Made by a program: the position numbers and the translations under genes | Notes under the pieces: model-generated | Databases searched by the model: none | What the model was told of the DNA's origin: nothing | Seen by the model: only the letters and a program-made list of their open reading frames with translations | In this document: in pieces, positions 12,701-24,700 of the stretch | Layout: each line of letters opens with the position of its first letter | Position numbering within the stretch: position 1 is the first letter of the stretch | From: Helianthus annuus | Taxonomy: Eukaryota; Streptophyta; Magnoliopsida; Asterales; Asteraceae | Reading direction: 5' to 3' | DNA length: 64,000 bases | Assembly: GCF_002127325.2 (NCBI RefSeq) | Contig: NC_035448.2 | Location: 119,616,538-119,680,537, forward strand

Positions 12701-15700
12701 CTTTACTTGTCTTTATGAAACAAATTTATATAAATTAGGCACAGGTGAATTCCATTCTTGGATTGATGCCTACTTAATGAAAATTCCCATCGTCGGATGG
12801 AATAAAGAATTCTAACCACTCTTTTAGTTGGGGGGATGAGAATCATAAACAAACTCATTGTTTTGAATTAGCATATTCAAATATAACTAATCCAAATTCA
12901 ATTTATATCAAAGGAAAAATATTTTTCAAAGGATATAAAACAATTGCTCTACATTGTTATGTAGATACATGGGCAAGTCTTTGTTTAGCAAGCAAACATG
13001 TAATTCCTGATGATCTATGGGAAAACACTCCCAAAGATATTAAGGCAATTATTGCTAACAAAGAAGTCATTAAATTGGATAAGGTTTGTAGAAATCTTAT
13101 AATTTATTTTTCTGAATAACCATTTACCATTCCTACTATCTATCAACAAGACTCAGGTATGGATTTACTTCTTGAAAATAATTTCTGTCAACTTTATGAA
13201 CCTTTGACTCAATGGTTAAACAGAGTATCCTTTTATCTTAATCAAGAAATGATTTTGATTAAAAAAGTTACAAAAGCTTTTCAAATCGAAAAACCAAATT
13301 TTCTTGAATCCATGAAAAAAGATTCAAAGATAAAACAGATTCCTGGAACTAATATTGTTCAAGAGGTTATAAAACCGGAAAGAATATTTTTACTTGAAAT
13401 ACAAAAGTTTCAAAAAATTGAAGAACTACTTGAAAAGGTTTGTTTAGAAAATCCTGTTGATCCTGAAAAGTCCAAAAAATGGATGAAAGCATCAATAGAA
13501 CTAACAAATCCTAAAACTGTTATTAGGGTAAAACCTATGAAATATTGTCCATAGGACAGAGAAGAATTTAATAAATAGATTAAGGAATTACTTGATATAA
13601 AATTTAATTATTCCAAGTAAATCACCTCACATGTCTCCAGCATTCTTAGTTGAAAATGAAGCTAAAAAAAGAAGAGGAAAAAAGCACATGGTTGTAAATT
13701 ACAAAGCAATTAATGCAGTTACTAAAGGTGACAGCCATAATCTTCCTTGTATGCAGGAATTATTAACTCTTTTGAGAGGAAAAACCTATTTTTCTAGTTT
13801 CGACTGCAAAAATGGTTTCTGGCAGATACTGTTAGATGAAGAATCTCAGTTATTAACCGCATTCACATGTCCAGATGGTCATTATCAATGGAAGGTAGTT
13901 CCTTTTGGATTAAAACAAACACCGAGCATATTTCAAAAACATATGCAAAATGCTTTAAGAGGTTTAGAAAATTACTGTACCGTCTATGTCGACGATATTA
14001 TAGTTTTCTCAAACTCTGAAGATAAACACTATTTTCATATTTTATCAGTTTTAAAAAACAATTGAAAAATATGGAATTATTTTATCAAAAAAGAAAGCTA
14101 ATCTTTTTAAAACAAAGATAAACTTTTTAGGTCTCAAAATAGATCAAGGGACTCATTGTCCACAAAAACATATACTGGAAAATTTACACAAATTCCCAGA
14201 TACTTTAGAAGATAAAAAACATCTTCAAAGATTTTTAGGTAGGTTAACCTATGCTGAGAGTTATATTCCTAAACTCGCAGAACTTAGGAAACCTTTACAG
14301 GTAAAATTAAAAAAGGATTACATATGGGAATGGAAACAATCCGATACAAACTATATCAAAAAGATAAAGAAAAACTTAACCAGTTTTCGAAAACTTTATC
14401 TTCCAAAGGAAAATGAATTTTTAATCATTGAAACAGACGCTTCTCACGATTATTGGGGAGGAGTTTTGAAGGCCAGAACAACCGAAAAGGAAGAAATATG
14501 TAAGTATACTTCTGGGAGCTTTAAACAAGCCGAAAGAAATTACCACAGTAATAAAAAAAAACTACTTGCGGTAAAAAACGCCATTTCTAAATTTTCTATT
14601 TATCTTACTTCTGTAAAATTTCTAGTCATGATAGATAATAAAAATTTTACTTATTTTCTGAAAACAAAATTTTCTGGAGATAACAAACAAGGTTGTCTTG
14701 TCAGATGGCAGATGTGGTTTTCAAGATATTCTTTCGACATTGAACATCTTGAGGGGGCCAAAAACGTGCTGGCTGATTGCTTGACACGAGATTTTCAAAA
14801 AACATAAAATAAAAAATACATGCTTCAAATGCTTTCCATGCCTATTTAAGGAGCACACATCCTTCAAACAAAGAATCACCTATCACTTTCACAAAAGAAA
14901 GATTTATTCTTAAAAAAGATATGGAGAATTTAAAGGTTTTGCACCTCAAAGAAATTTTTTTTTTGATAAAATTAAAAGCTATTCAAGATCAAATAGCTCT
15001 CTATGACGAAAGTCTAGAACCAAGTGCTAATTCAGAGTAGGAATCCGCGAGGAAACAATCTAAACCTATTCCCTCTCAAACGACGAAGGGTAAAGAAAAA
15101 TCAAGTCCGTTTACTCATGTTGCTTTGGAAAAAAGCAAAAATAGAGTAAATGAAGTACTAAAATCTTCATCTAGCCCAGAAGCAAACGGCTCTGGTAAAG
15201 GCACATCAAATCCGTTGATGGCTGACAGTTTGCCAAAAACTAAAAAGGTTTCTCTCAGACCAAGTTACTCTCAAGTCACTCAGACACCAGAAAATCTTAA
15301 ATAAAGATTTTATGTTATCTTTTATGGGGAACACAGAGGAATTTATGAAGACTGATCTATAGTCAAAAGTTATGTTGACAAAACTGACTATCCCTTCAAA
15401 AACTTGGGGTCATTATTACAAGCCCAACCAAAAGCCACCCGATATTCAGCAAACTTCGGGAAAAAAAAAATACATTTAAAGGTAACCATTTTTTCTGAAC
15501 CTTTGAAGCCCAAGAAAAAAGAAAGGGTCATTGAATTCAGTAACACTTTCTCGAAACCAACAATAAAAGAGGAGAAAGAAGAAAAAGATATTATATCTTT
15601 AGACGAACTCAGAACAATTTGGTCAAAGGCTAGAGCCCTAAGCCAAAACGATTTCGAGTTAGAATATATTTACACAGAAGATAAGGCTACTAAAAGTCTT

Positions 15701-18700
15701 ATTATCTTTTGTCCAGGTGCAAGACTAGAACTAGTTTCTCTAGCATTTTCTGCTGGATTAGCAAAGTTCAGTTACCCTTCTCCTAATTTACTTGAAATAA
15801 GTAATTTATCCGAAGGAGTGAAGAAAGCTATAAAAAATTTTCGAAAAAAAATTGCCGCTGCAAGAGATGCAAATATCTTCATCAAGTGTTGTTCTACACT
15901 CCCTGACTGGTATCAAGGAAAAACCTTTCCAAGTTACCATCATTTAGAAATTGGTATTGCCAAAACAAGAATAGTCAACCCTTCAAGGGTTATACAAGAA
16001 GACTATGAAGACTATGAAAAATGGCTAGATATTAGGACAAAAGGATTTATACAAATCCTAAATAACCTACAAAAAAATTAAAGCAAGGAAGCTTTAATAA
16101 AGTAAATTATTGCAGCACCAACTGTATAATTACTAGCTATAGTGGAACTCTATTACCCCTACATGAAAAAGAAGTTCTAGAAAGGATGGAGCAATGCATT
16201 ATTTTCAATAAGATAGAAGCAGGCCCCGCCACTAAAGAACAGCTTTGCCAAAAGTTACAACGCACATTTGAAAACCATCAGCGCGAATATTGTAAAGCAT
16301 CTTCTTCGGAAGAAAACAAAACCTCTGCTGAAAAAGGCAGCTATTCTTCAAATGAAGACACTCGAGAACTAGACCAAACACATGGGTTTGTCGATTAAAT
16401 AAACGTCATCCATGACGATTGATTAAGGGCTATAATGGTCTTTTGTAAAATTCACTTCTACTATATAAAGAAGTTGAATTCTTTAAGTTTAGGCATCCCT
16501 TATCTCTCGTATCATTTCCTTTCCAACTTTTCATTTGTAACAAATATGTGTGTAAGTGAGTAGTCTCCTTGCTAAAGGGGAGTATTATGTAAATATCAAG
16601 AAGTTATTCCTTAGGGAAGACAGTTATGAATAAAAATATCAGTTTCCTTTTTATGCATTATGTTCATCTTTAAAACTTTGCAAAACCTGGAGCCCTGGAG
16701 ACATAAGAGTACCGTTTAGGCAGAAGCCCGTAGGGAAGAATTGGTTGGGTTGGTCACTTGGAAAAATCAACTTAAAGATTTACTTAGCCGGATAAGGAGG
16801 AAAGGTATATTCTATTCTAACTGTTAAATTACTTCGAAATATTTATGTTAATCTCTCCTTAAACATTTTTAGAAACATCTGTTTTTTTTATAAACATATG
16901 CAAACAAGAATCGATTAACTATCATCGAAATTAAAAATGATTTACTCAATCAAAAATGGTAGTAACTACAAATGAATGAATTTTGTAAATTCAATATCAT
17001 GAATTCTATATTCAAAGGATTGATTCCACAATTCAAAACAAACGATTCTAAAATCGTTTGCTTTAGTAAACAAGATACTACAAGTCTTGTAAACATTTGG
17101 TCTAGTCAACATATGACAACCAAAAAGAATAATGGCTTTAGACAAAAAATGATACCCATAAACATTACTTGTTTTAGTCCAGGCTCTATGACAAGTTTTG
17201 TAATCAAATTTGATGATTACAAACTATTAGCACATGGAAGGCATCTTTTGTCATACCATTTACAAGAACCAAAAGAACGTTTGGTTTAGTCAACAAAGGA
17301 CTACCAAAATTAAATTTTAGATGGCATCTTTGTCATGGTATCATTTAACTAATACCAATTCGTTGGTAAAAATTAATAAATATAACGATTCCGCATCCCT
17401 CTCCCTCTCCCTCGCCCCCTCCCCCCGGCTCCCTATCCCCCGCCTCCCTTACCCCCGTGACCCTCATCCTAACCATACGACCAAACCACCCCGTGTCCCC
17501 CAACCTCGCGAGCCAAACCCATCGCGCACGTTGTGGCCCTCCCAACCCGATGAAGCTGGAGTGATACGGTCCTAGTCTTTGCCACATGCGGGGACAAGAC
17601 GCGAGGGTAATGCTTTGCCAGACGGGTGACGAAGCCCCCACAATTGATGTAGGTAGAGGGACGCTTAAAAGCGTACTCGGAGAAGTATGCGGCCAACTTG
17701 TACGCAAAGTTGCCCCCCCCCCGATAAGTAAGTCGTGCAAGTAGAAAATGTCACTTTGGGCGACCCACTCCTTGCAATCATTACGACCGGCGATCGGCAG
17801 GGCGATACACCAATTTAGGTATCGTTGTAACGGGTCATAAAAGCGACTCGCCCGCGCCTTTGGGGATCACGAACTCTCTGGACCCAATAGTGCGCCACCA
17901 AGTCCACAACACGTCAATGGAGGTACTGATGGGCACATCCAAAAATGCCTGGGACTCTGAGTACTCCTGTGAGTACAGACCCAAGGCAACAGCGAACTCG
18001 GTAAGTGTCATCCGATAACTCTTCCCGCAAAGGGTAAAAGATATCGCGTGTGTCGTCAAAAAATGCTCTAACCCCCACCCCGGGTGTCCGTAAATGAAAA
18101 GGTATATAAAAACTCTAAAGTAATCTCCCTGTGGGCCCGTTCTTCGGCGGCATCAAATAAACGGTCCCACGGGGAGTTGGCTGGCATGAACTCTCGGACC
18201 CGACCGATCGATCCAATCTCGGTCAAAAACTCAATATCAATGGTCCGGGGCGCATTCAGCTCCATCTCCCGTAATCTGCCCAAAAATCTGTAGGCAGCCG
18301 TACCTCGGGGGATGTCGCGAACAAACTGCGCCACCTCAATAAAATCGGGCAAAACCTCATCCTCCTCCTGTCCGAGTCCCCGACCCTGACCCTGACCCTG
18401 ATGTTTATGTGCCGCAGCACCTAATGACTCAGCTATATCGTCTATAAAAATAACAATCAAAACTCATAAATCATTATACGATTAGCGTTCACGTATTATA
18501 CGATTGCTATTCTTGTATACGAACGTATTATACATCTCATATACGATCCGTACACATCAAGTATAGGTTTCGTATACACACGTATTATACATCTCGTACA
18601 CGATCCGTAAACATGAAGTATACGTATCGTACGCGCAAGTATTATACGCACGTATACACTACGTACACCTCAGATATATGTTTCCTATACGCACATATTA

Positions 18701-21700
18701 TACGTCCCGTATACGCTAAAAATATAACAACCAAGGAATAAAATATAAGGATATACGGTCATATACATTATGTACGATCGTATATAGCTTGAGTATTTAA
18801 GAAGTATACGATCGTATACAATGTATACGATCGTATCTAGCTTGAAAATTCAAGATGTATACTACCGTATATAATGTATACATACAATCGTATATAGTTT
18901 GTACATTCAAACGTTATACGATCGTATATAATGTATACGATCGTATATAGTTTGAACATTCAAAGGTTATAAGATCGTATACAATGTATACGATCGTATA
19001 CTCATGATTATTCAGTTGTATATTTCAGTGTCAATTTTTTTTCCAAATTCAATCATACAATCTTAATCGTTACGCCTTTGTACGCTATTCGATTTACTAT
19101 ACAAGACCATAATCTAACATGTTACGGAATCTGAAAGTATACTATATGAAAACGTATCGTTATAGAAGAACGAGAAGAAAACGTCACAAACGCCGAAGAA
19201 CGCTATCCAAGAACGATCCGAGAGAAAACCGATAGAAGTTTTAGAGAATGTTGAGGTCGTATGGTGGATATGAGGTCGTATAACATATTATACGATCTTT
19301 TGTACCTGTATACGGGTCGTAAACTGGTATACGACCCGTATACAACTTATATTATTTTTAATTCGTTCGTATACATCATATACGGTCGTAGTTTTCGTCT
19401 TGTATACGAGTCGTATACTCTTATACGGCCCGTATACTATTGAGTATTTTTTATTTTTCTTAAATTACTATATGCGGAAGTGACAAAGACACAGTCGGTA
19501 TGTGTTAACCTTCATCAATACTATTTTCGTTTTAAACATTTTTTCAAGTTCCATTTCAACAAGTTGCCAAAACATTAATATAACGTGTATGTTCATCATT
19601 TTAAATTCATAGGCAACCTAAATCCACGAATTCCTTCGTCTTGTATTTATCAACGATCTTATTATATTGGTTAAAACGTTCCTGGTAAAATTTATACTAA
19701 CTCTTTGCTGGCGTATTCTGTGTCGGTTGTCGCCACTATCATGACGGGGTTGGCATTGGATGTTCCCCTTCTAATCTGACGTGAATAAAATGGTTCTTGT
19801 TAACATGTACAAGCGCGACCATTTGATGAGAAATACTATCTTCGGCTGTTTTGAACATGGGAAAAAACGAAGCACAACCTCTGTCGCTTAATAAGAGAAA
19901 AATGACATTCCATCGGTTCGCTATCAGCAACCCCGTGAAAGGAATTTGTAGCCACTTGTCACCAGGTGCTACGCCTATACCGACCTAATCTAATGAGTTT
20001 TGAACTTCATGAAACTGAATTTCATTTATTGTATTCCATAATTCGTAGTACCGGCTGCACTCACCTATAAGCTCCCGCCGTATTGACGGCCACTCCATCT
20101 CATGAAGCGATAAGCCGACCGCTATAGAATGAAACCCACAATTACCATCACCCTGCACATTTTGTATGTGACTGAGGTATGGATAGAAGCAAGGTGGAAT
20201 GAACGGTTTGAAGTGCATGAACATATTAAGTTATACGGCAGGCATCAAAGGTAATTTTAGTGTCTCTTCCAATTTTGCCACATTCCTTTTCGTTTTCGAA
20301 TTCCTAGCTCCTTTCGCAATCTCGTCGATGAACCAAGGTGTTTCACCACAATAACTTTGTGACTCGACAAACGAGTTGTGCCTTGTAGGTTCGTTGTGTG
20401 ACTCTTGTGTGCCAATAGGGGTGAATCACCATACACGTCTGCCGATGAAAAAAAACTGTGTCTTGAAGGCTCCGTAAACGAATCAACCTTCCTTTGTTGC
20501 CAGTGTTGTAAAAGTCGGATTCCAAGGTCGAGTACTCGGCGAGTACTCAGTCCTCGGAACCCCTCCGAGGCGACTTCCTCCTAGGCGGACTCAATTAGTC
20601 GGCCTCGGTCAAACTCGGCGCCTAGTTGGCCTAGTCGGCGCCTAGTCGGACCTAGTCGGAAAGAGTCGGTCTAGTCGGTCTAGGCGGTCAACGTGGTTTG
20701 TTGACTTTTAATTAGTCAAAATCGGTCAAAATCGGTCAACATCGGCCTACTCGGCCTTGTACTCGGACTACTCGACCTTGTACTCAGACTAGTCGGACTT
20801 GCATTCAGAATATTTGAACTTTAAACATGTTTCATTTTAAATTATACTCAGTTGACATGAATTATGCTTATTTTAACATATGTATAATATATAACAATAT
20901 ATAACAAATAATTTTCTTTATAGTTACCATGTCCATAGGGCTGTAAACGAACCGAACGAACACGAACAAGGCCTTGTTCGTGTTCGTTCGTAAGGAAACA
21001 AATGTGTTCACGAACGGTTCATGAACACTTACCGAACGAGATTTTATGTTCGTGTTCGTTCATTAAGAAAATGAGCATGTTCGCGAACGGTTCACGAACA
21101 CAAACGAACACGAATAAATTTGGCGAACGCGACGAAGGATAAAGATAGATGGCCCAGAGAGTAGCACTCGAACTTGAATCCCTTATTGTGGAACGGAGGT
21201 CGATCGTATTCGTGGATGTAAATAACAAGAAATGAAAGTGAAATGATGCATAAACAAGGTGAAAGTGGGTTTCCTAGTTTAATTGTTAGGGAAATAAAAT
21301 AAATAAAAGATTAATAATATAAAAAGTACAAATAAAATATAAGAAAGTATAAAGATCTTCAATTAAAAACACAAAAATACGAACATAAACGAACGCAAAT
21401 CAACGAATGTTCATGAACACATTCACGAACACCTTACCGAACGTTCACGAACACAATCGAACGAACGAGACCTCTGTTCATGTTCGTTCATATAACTAAT
21501 CGAACGAAATTTCTTGTTCATGTTCGTTCGTTTATTAATCGAACGAACATAAACGAACTTCCCGCCGAACGGTTCACGAACTGTTCGCTGAACGTTCGGT
21601 TCGTTTACAGCCCTACATGTCCATGTACTCCCCGAGTACTCTCCGAGTACTCCGATTACTCCCAACTCCCCAGTCGGCCGACTAGGGACCGCCTAGCGAC

Positions 21701-24700
21701 TTTTACAACACTGTTTGTTGCTGAGCTTCAAAAGGGCATGTTAACCCTCAACCCTGTTCGTTGTACGTTGACCGAAGTTCAGATATTGGTCGCTCCAGAA
21801 CGAAACAAACCGGTCTATATATGGTTTTAACCAGTTTGAATACAAATAATCCATAATTTCTGAATCAAAGTCAAGTGCAGTTAAGAAAGTCAAATAAGTA
21901 CGATTAATACACAAAAATAATATAAAACTTACCGTTGCTTATTTTGCTTGGCAATTTTGATCGTATTCGCTCGTACCAGTAGTTGTAGTCAGCATCGGCC
22001 GTTGAGTTAATCAGCCTGCCCCACTTGTAAATAAACTTTTCCCAGCATTCCTCGGTTTTAAAGTTTGGCTTGCAATATTTGGCAATGTTTTGCTGTATGT
22101 GCCACCTACACAGTGAATGTCTAGCCTTGGGAAACACGGTTGCACATGCTTTCATTAAGGTGCGATCTCTATCCGTTACTATTACACGGGGTTCCATAAC
22201 ACTTTTTAATGAGTCTTTCAACCTCTGTAGAACCCACGTGAAGTTTTCCTGTTTCTCGTTGTTTATGAACACATGAGCAATGCAAAACGACATCAACGTG
22301 GATGTAACACCGATAATCTGAACTAGCGGCATTTTGTAACGATTCGTCTTGTAGGTGGAGTCTATAAGCAACACATGCAGGAAGGCATGCCACAACATGT
22401 TCGAGTCCGGGTGGATGAAGAAAACATCCTTGACCCGTTTGCCGTTTTCAGATGTTCTATGGTAAAAAACAAACCCAACCTTTTCCAACCGGTCGAAAAG
22501 TATCTGCATTGTAGTCTCGCCGACTTGTTCCATTCGACCCAATTTGGCCCGAGCGTTGTATATGGCGTTTCTTGTTGAGACATTATGAGGGTTATGTTCT
22601 TTGACAGCAACAAGAATGTCTCGTGATTTTATCTTCTGATGCGTAAGTTGCTCCATCGTCCTCTCTTCCGCTGGAGTCAGCCTCATTAGGGACGGAAGAC
22701 CCTCTGGATACAGAAAGGGTTCGTGGTTATGTTTAGCTACGTCAACCCTTAGATCCCAATAACGTAACCTCTTTTTGTATGTCCCGATCAGTTGGAACTC
22801 GCAACCGGTTTTCCTGGTCCCGCTACGTCTGACCGTGGCTTTTGAGTTGTGCTGGCCGGCACAATCGCACGTAAGCCAAATTTTTAACGGCTGACCGCTT
22901 GGGAGTTTCTCGTAGATGGTGCGTTTGGTGATGATGGCGTAGCCATTTTCGCGTCCGACTTCTCTACTTCTAACGAAAACACTTATATGTATGAATTAAT
23001 GATTAACTCTAATGAATAGGATGCTATGTATTATAGTTTTTGGATGATCTAAGATTTTAATAAAAACAACATCAAACGTGAAAACAGTAAAATATTTAAC
23101 GTACAACAAATAAACGTAGAATTAAATGTCATACCTGATTGTTTTGTAACTCACTAGGTTCCTGGTCAGCATTTGGACCCTCGGACGGTCCACCACTTCT
23201 GGGAGGAGAATGAAAACTACCGGTCGGCGGTCCACCACTAACAGGAGGCGATTCAAAACTAACGGGGTGATGCGATGGATAATAACCAGCATAATTAGGC
23301 TGAAAGGCATCCTAACTCCAAGTATCCTGACCTGCATCAGACGCAAGATTGAGATCGAACGGAGCATTCAGATCAAACACACCCGGATTGTCATCTTGAT
23401 TGTTATCATAACTCCCCTGATTCGACTCGTTAGCCGAGTCAATACCTAAAACGTCACGCCAAAACGACATTGATAGCGTAAATAATTTGAATACAGAGAG
23501 ATATAGAAGAAACGAATAGAAGTTGAATGAAAATGAATAAAATTAGAGTCGTTTATATAGAGGTTTTTACGGAATATTACATCGTTTCAAACAATTAACA
23601 CGCGAATCGAGGAATCTAATGTCGAATCAAATAACTCGGACGAATATCAAGGAATCTAACGTCTAATCAAATAACTCGCACGAATATCGAGGAATCTAAC
23701 GTCCAATCACAATAAAATTATTGTTTTTTTTACTATTTGACGCGACGTATTATTCCTCGATTCACGTGCGAGTAGACGTAAGATTCTCTGATTCGATGTT
23801 ACATTCCTCGATTCTCGTGCAAGTTATGTGATTAGACGTTAGATTCCTCGATATTCGTGCGAGTTTTTTGATTCGACATTAGATTCCTCGACTCGCGTGT
23901 TAATCGTTTGAAACGATGTAATATTCCGTAAAAACATCTATATAAACGACTCTAATTTTATTCATTTTCATTCAACTTCTATTCGTTTCTTCTATATCTC
24001 TCTGTATTCAAATTATTTACGCTATCAATGTCGTTTTGGCGTGACGTTCTAGGATTTGACTCGACTCGACTAACGAGTCGAATCAGGGGAGTTATGATAA
24101 CAATCCGGGTGTGTTTGATCTGAATGCTCCATTCGATCTCAATCTTGCGTTTGTTGCAGGTCAGGATACTTGGAGTTTGGATGCCTTTCAGCCTAATTAT
24201 GCTGGTTATTATCCATCGCATCACCCCTTTAGTTTTGAATCCTCTCCTGTTAGTGGTGGACCGCCAACCGGTAGTTTTCATTCTCCTCCCATAAGTGGTG
24301 GACCTTCTGAGGGTCCAAAGGCTGACCAGGAACCTAGTGAGTTTCAAAACAATCAGGTATAACATTTAATTATATGTTTATTTGTTGTACGTTAAATATT
24401 TTACAGTTTTTACGATGTTGTTTTTATTAAAATCTTAGATCATCCAAAAACTATATTACATAGCATCCTATTCATTAGAGTTAATCATTAATCATACATA
24501 TAAGTGTTTTCGTTAGAAATTCGCTAGCATGGATGAATTGGTGGAGTGGTGTAGAGAAGTCGGGCGCGAAAATGGCTACACCATCGTCACTAAACGCACC
24601 ATCTACGAGAAACCCCCAAGCGGTCAGTCGTTAAAAATTTGGCTTACGTGCGATTGTGCCAGCCAGCACAACTCAACAGCCAGGGTCAGATGTAGCGGGA

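Larger units (their letters stand above)
8004..17376. mobile_element. Endogenous caulimovirus-like sequence arranged as a 4.5-kb-arm inverted repeat
   Basis: Left arm (8004-12506) reads on the - strand and right arm (12659-17376) on the + strand, with a 152-bp spacer. In viral order each arm holds the coat-protein C terminus, protease, reverse transcriptase, RNase H, the inclusion-body/transactivator gene, the intergenic promoter and a downstream small ORF. This is a partial Caulimoviridae genome of the Caulimovirus/Soymovirus type; the movement-protein gene and most of the coat gene are absent. Both arms carry many stops and frameshifts, so it is a fossil and not an active virus. Confidence 0.85.
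19607..23470 (-). pseudogene. MULE transposase with FAR1-like and OTU domains, copy A
   Basis: Exon 1 is 23470-23135, starting MSFWRDVLG, and the donor CAG|GTATGA is visible. Exon 2 (about 22970-21933) holds a FAR1/WRKY-GCM1-like zinc region (TCDCA..GCEFQL), then the MULE catalytic domain with LLIDSTYKTN, RVIVTDRD and ARHSLCRWHI. Exon 3 (from 21859) carries TTNRVEG and, after a hAT insertion, an OTU cysteine-protease-like domain: DGNCGF with Cys, and His in HFIHVRLEGEHP. Stop at 19607-19609. Mutator-like transposases cut and paste DNA in the nucleus; the OTU part may remove ubiquitin, which is inference. Lesions: a TAG in exon 1 at about 23310, loss of about 30 bp at the start of exon 2, and the hAT insertion. 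Otherwise it is better preserved than copy B. Confidence 0.8.

Noticed and set aside
8004..17376. Active caulimovirus integrant
   Set aside because: Both arms are partial, lack movement-protein and most coat-protein sequence, and carry stops, frameshifts and an altered protease active site.
17345..17740. 131-codon - strand frame next to the viral arm
   Set aside because: It crosses the insertion border and C-runs, and only part of it overlaps the ATHILA-like gene in the wrong frame.
18475..19440. Regular repeats considered as a CRISPR-like array
   Set aside because: Plant nuclear DNA, degenerate units, no unique spacers of constant length.
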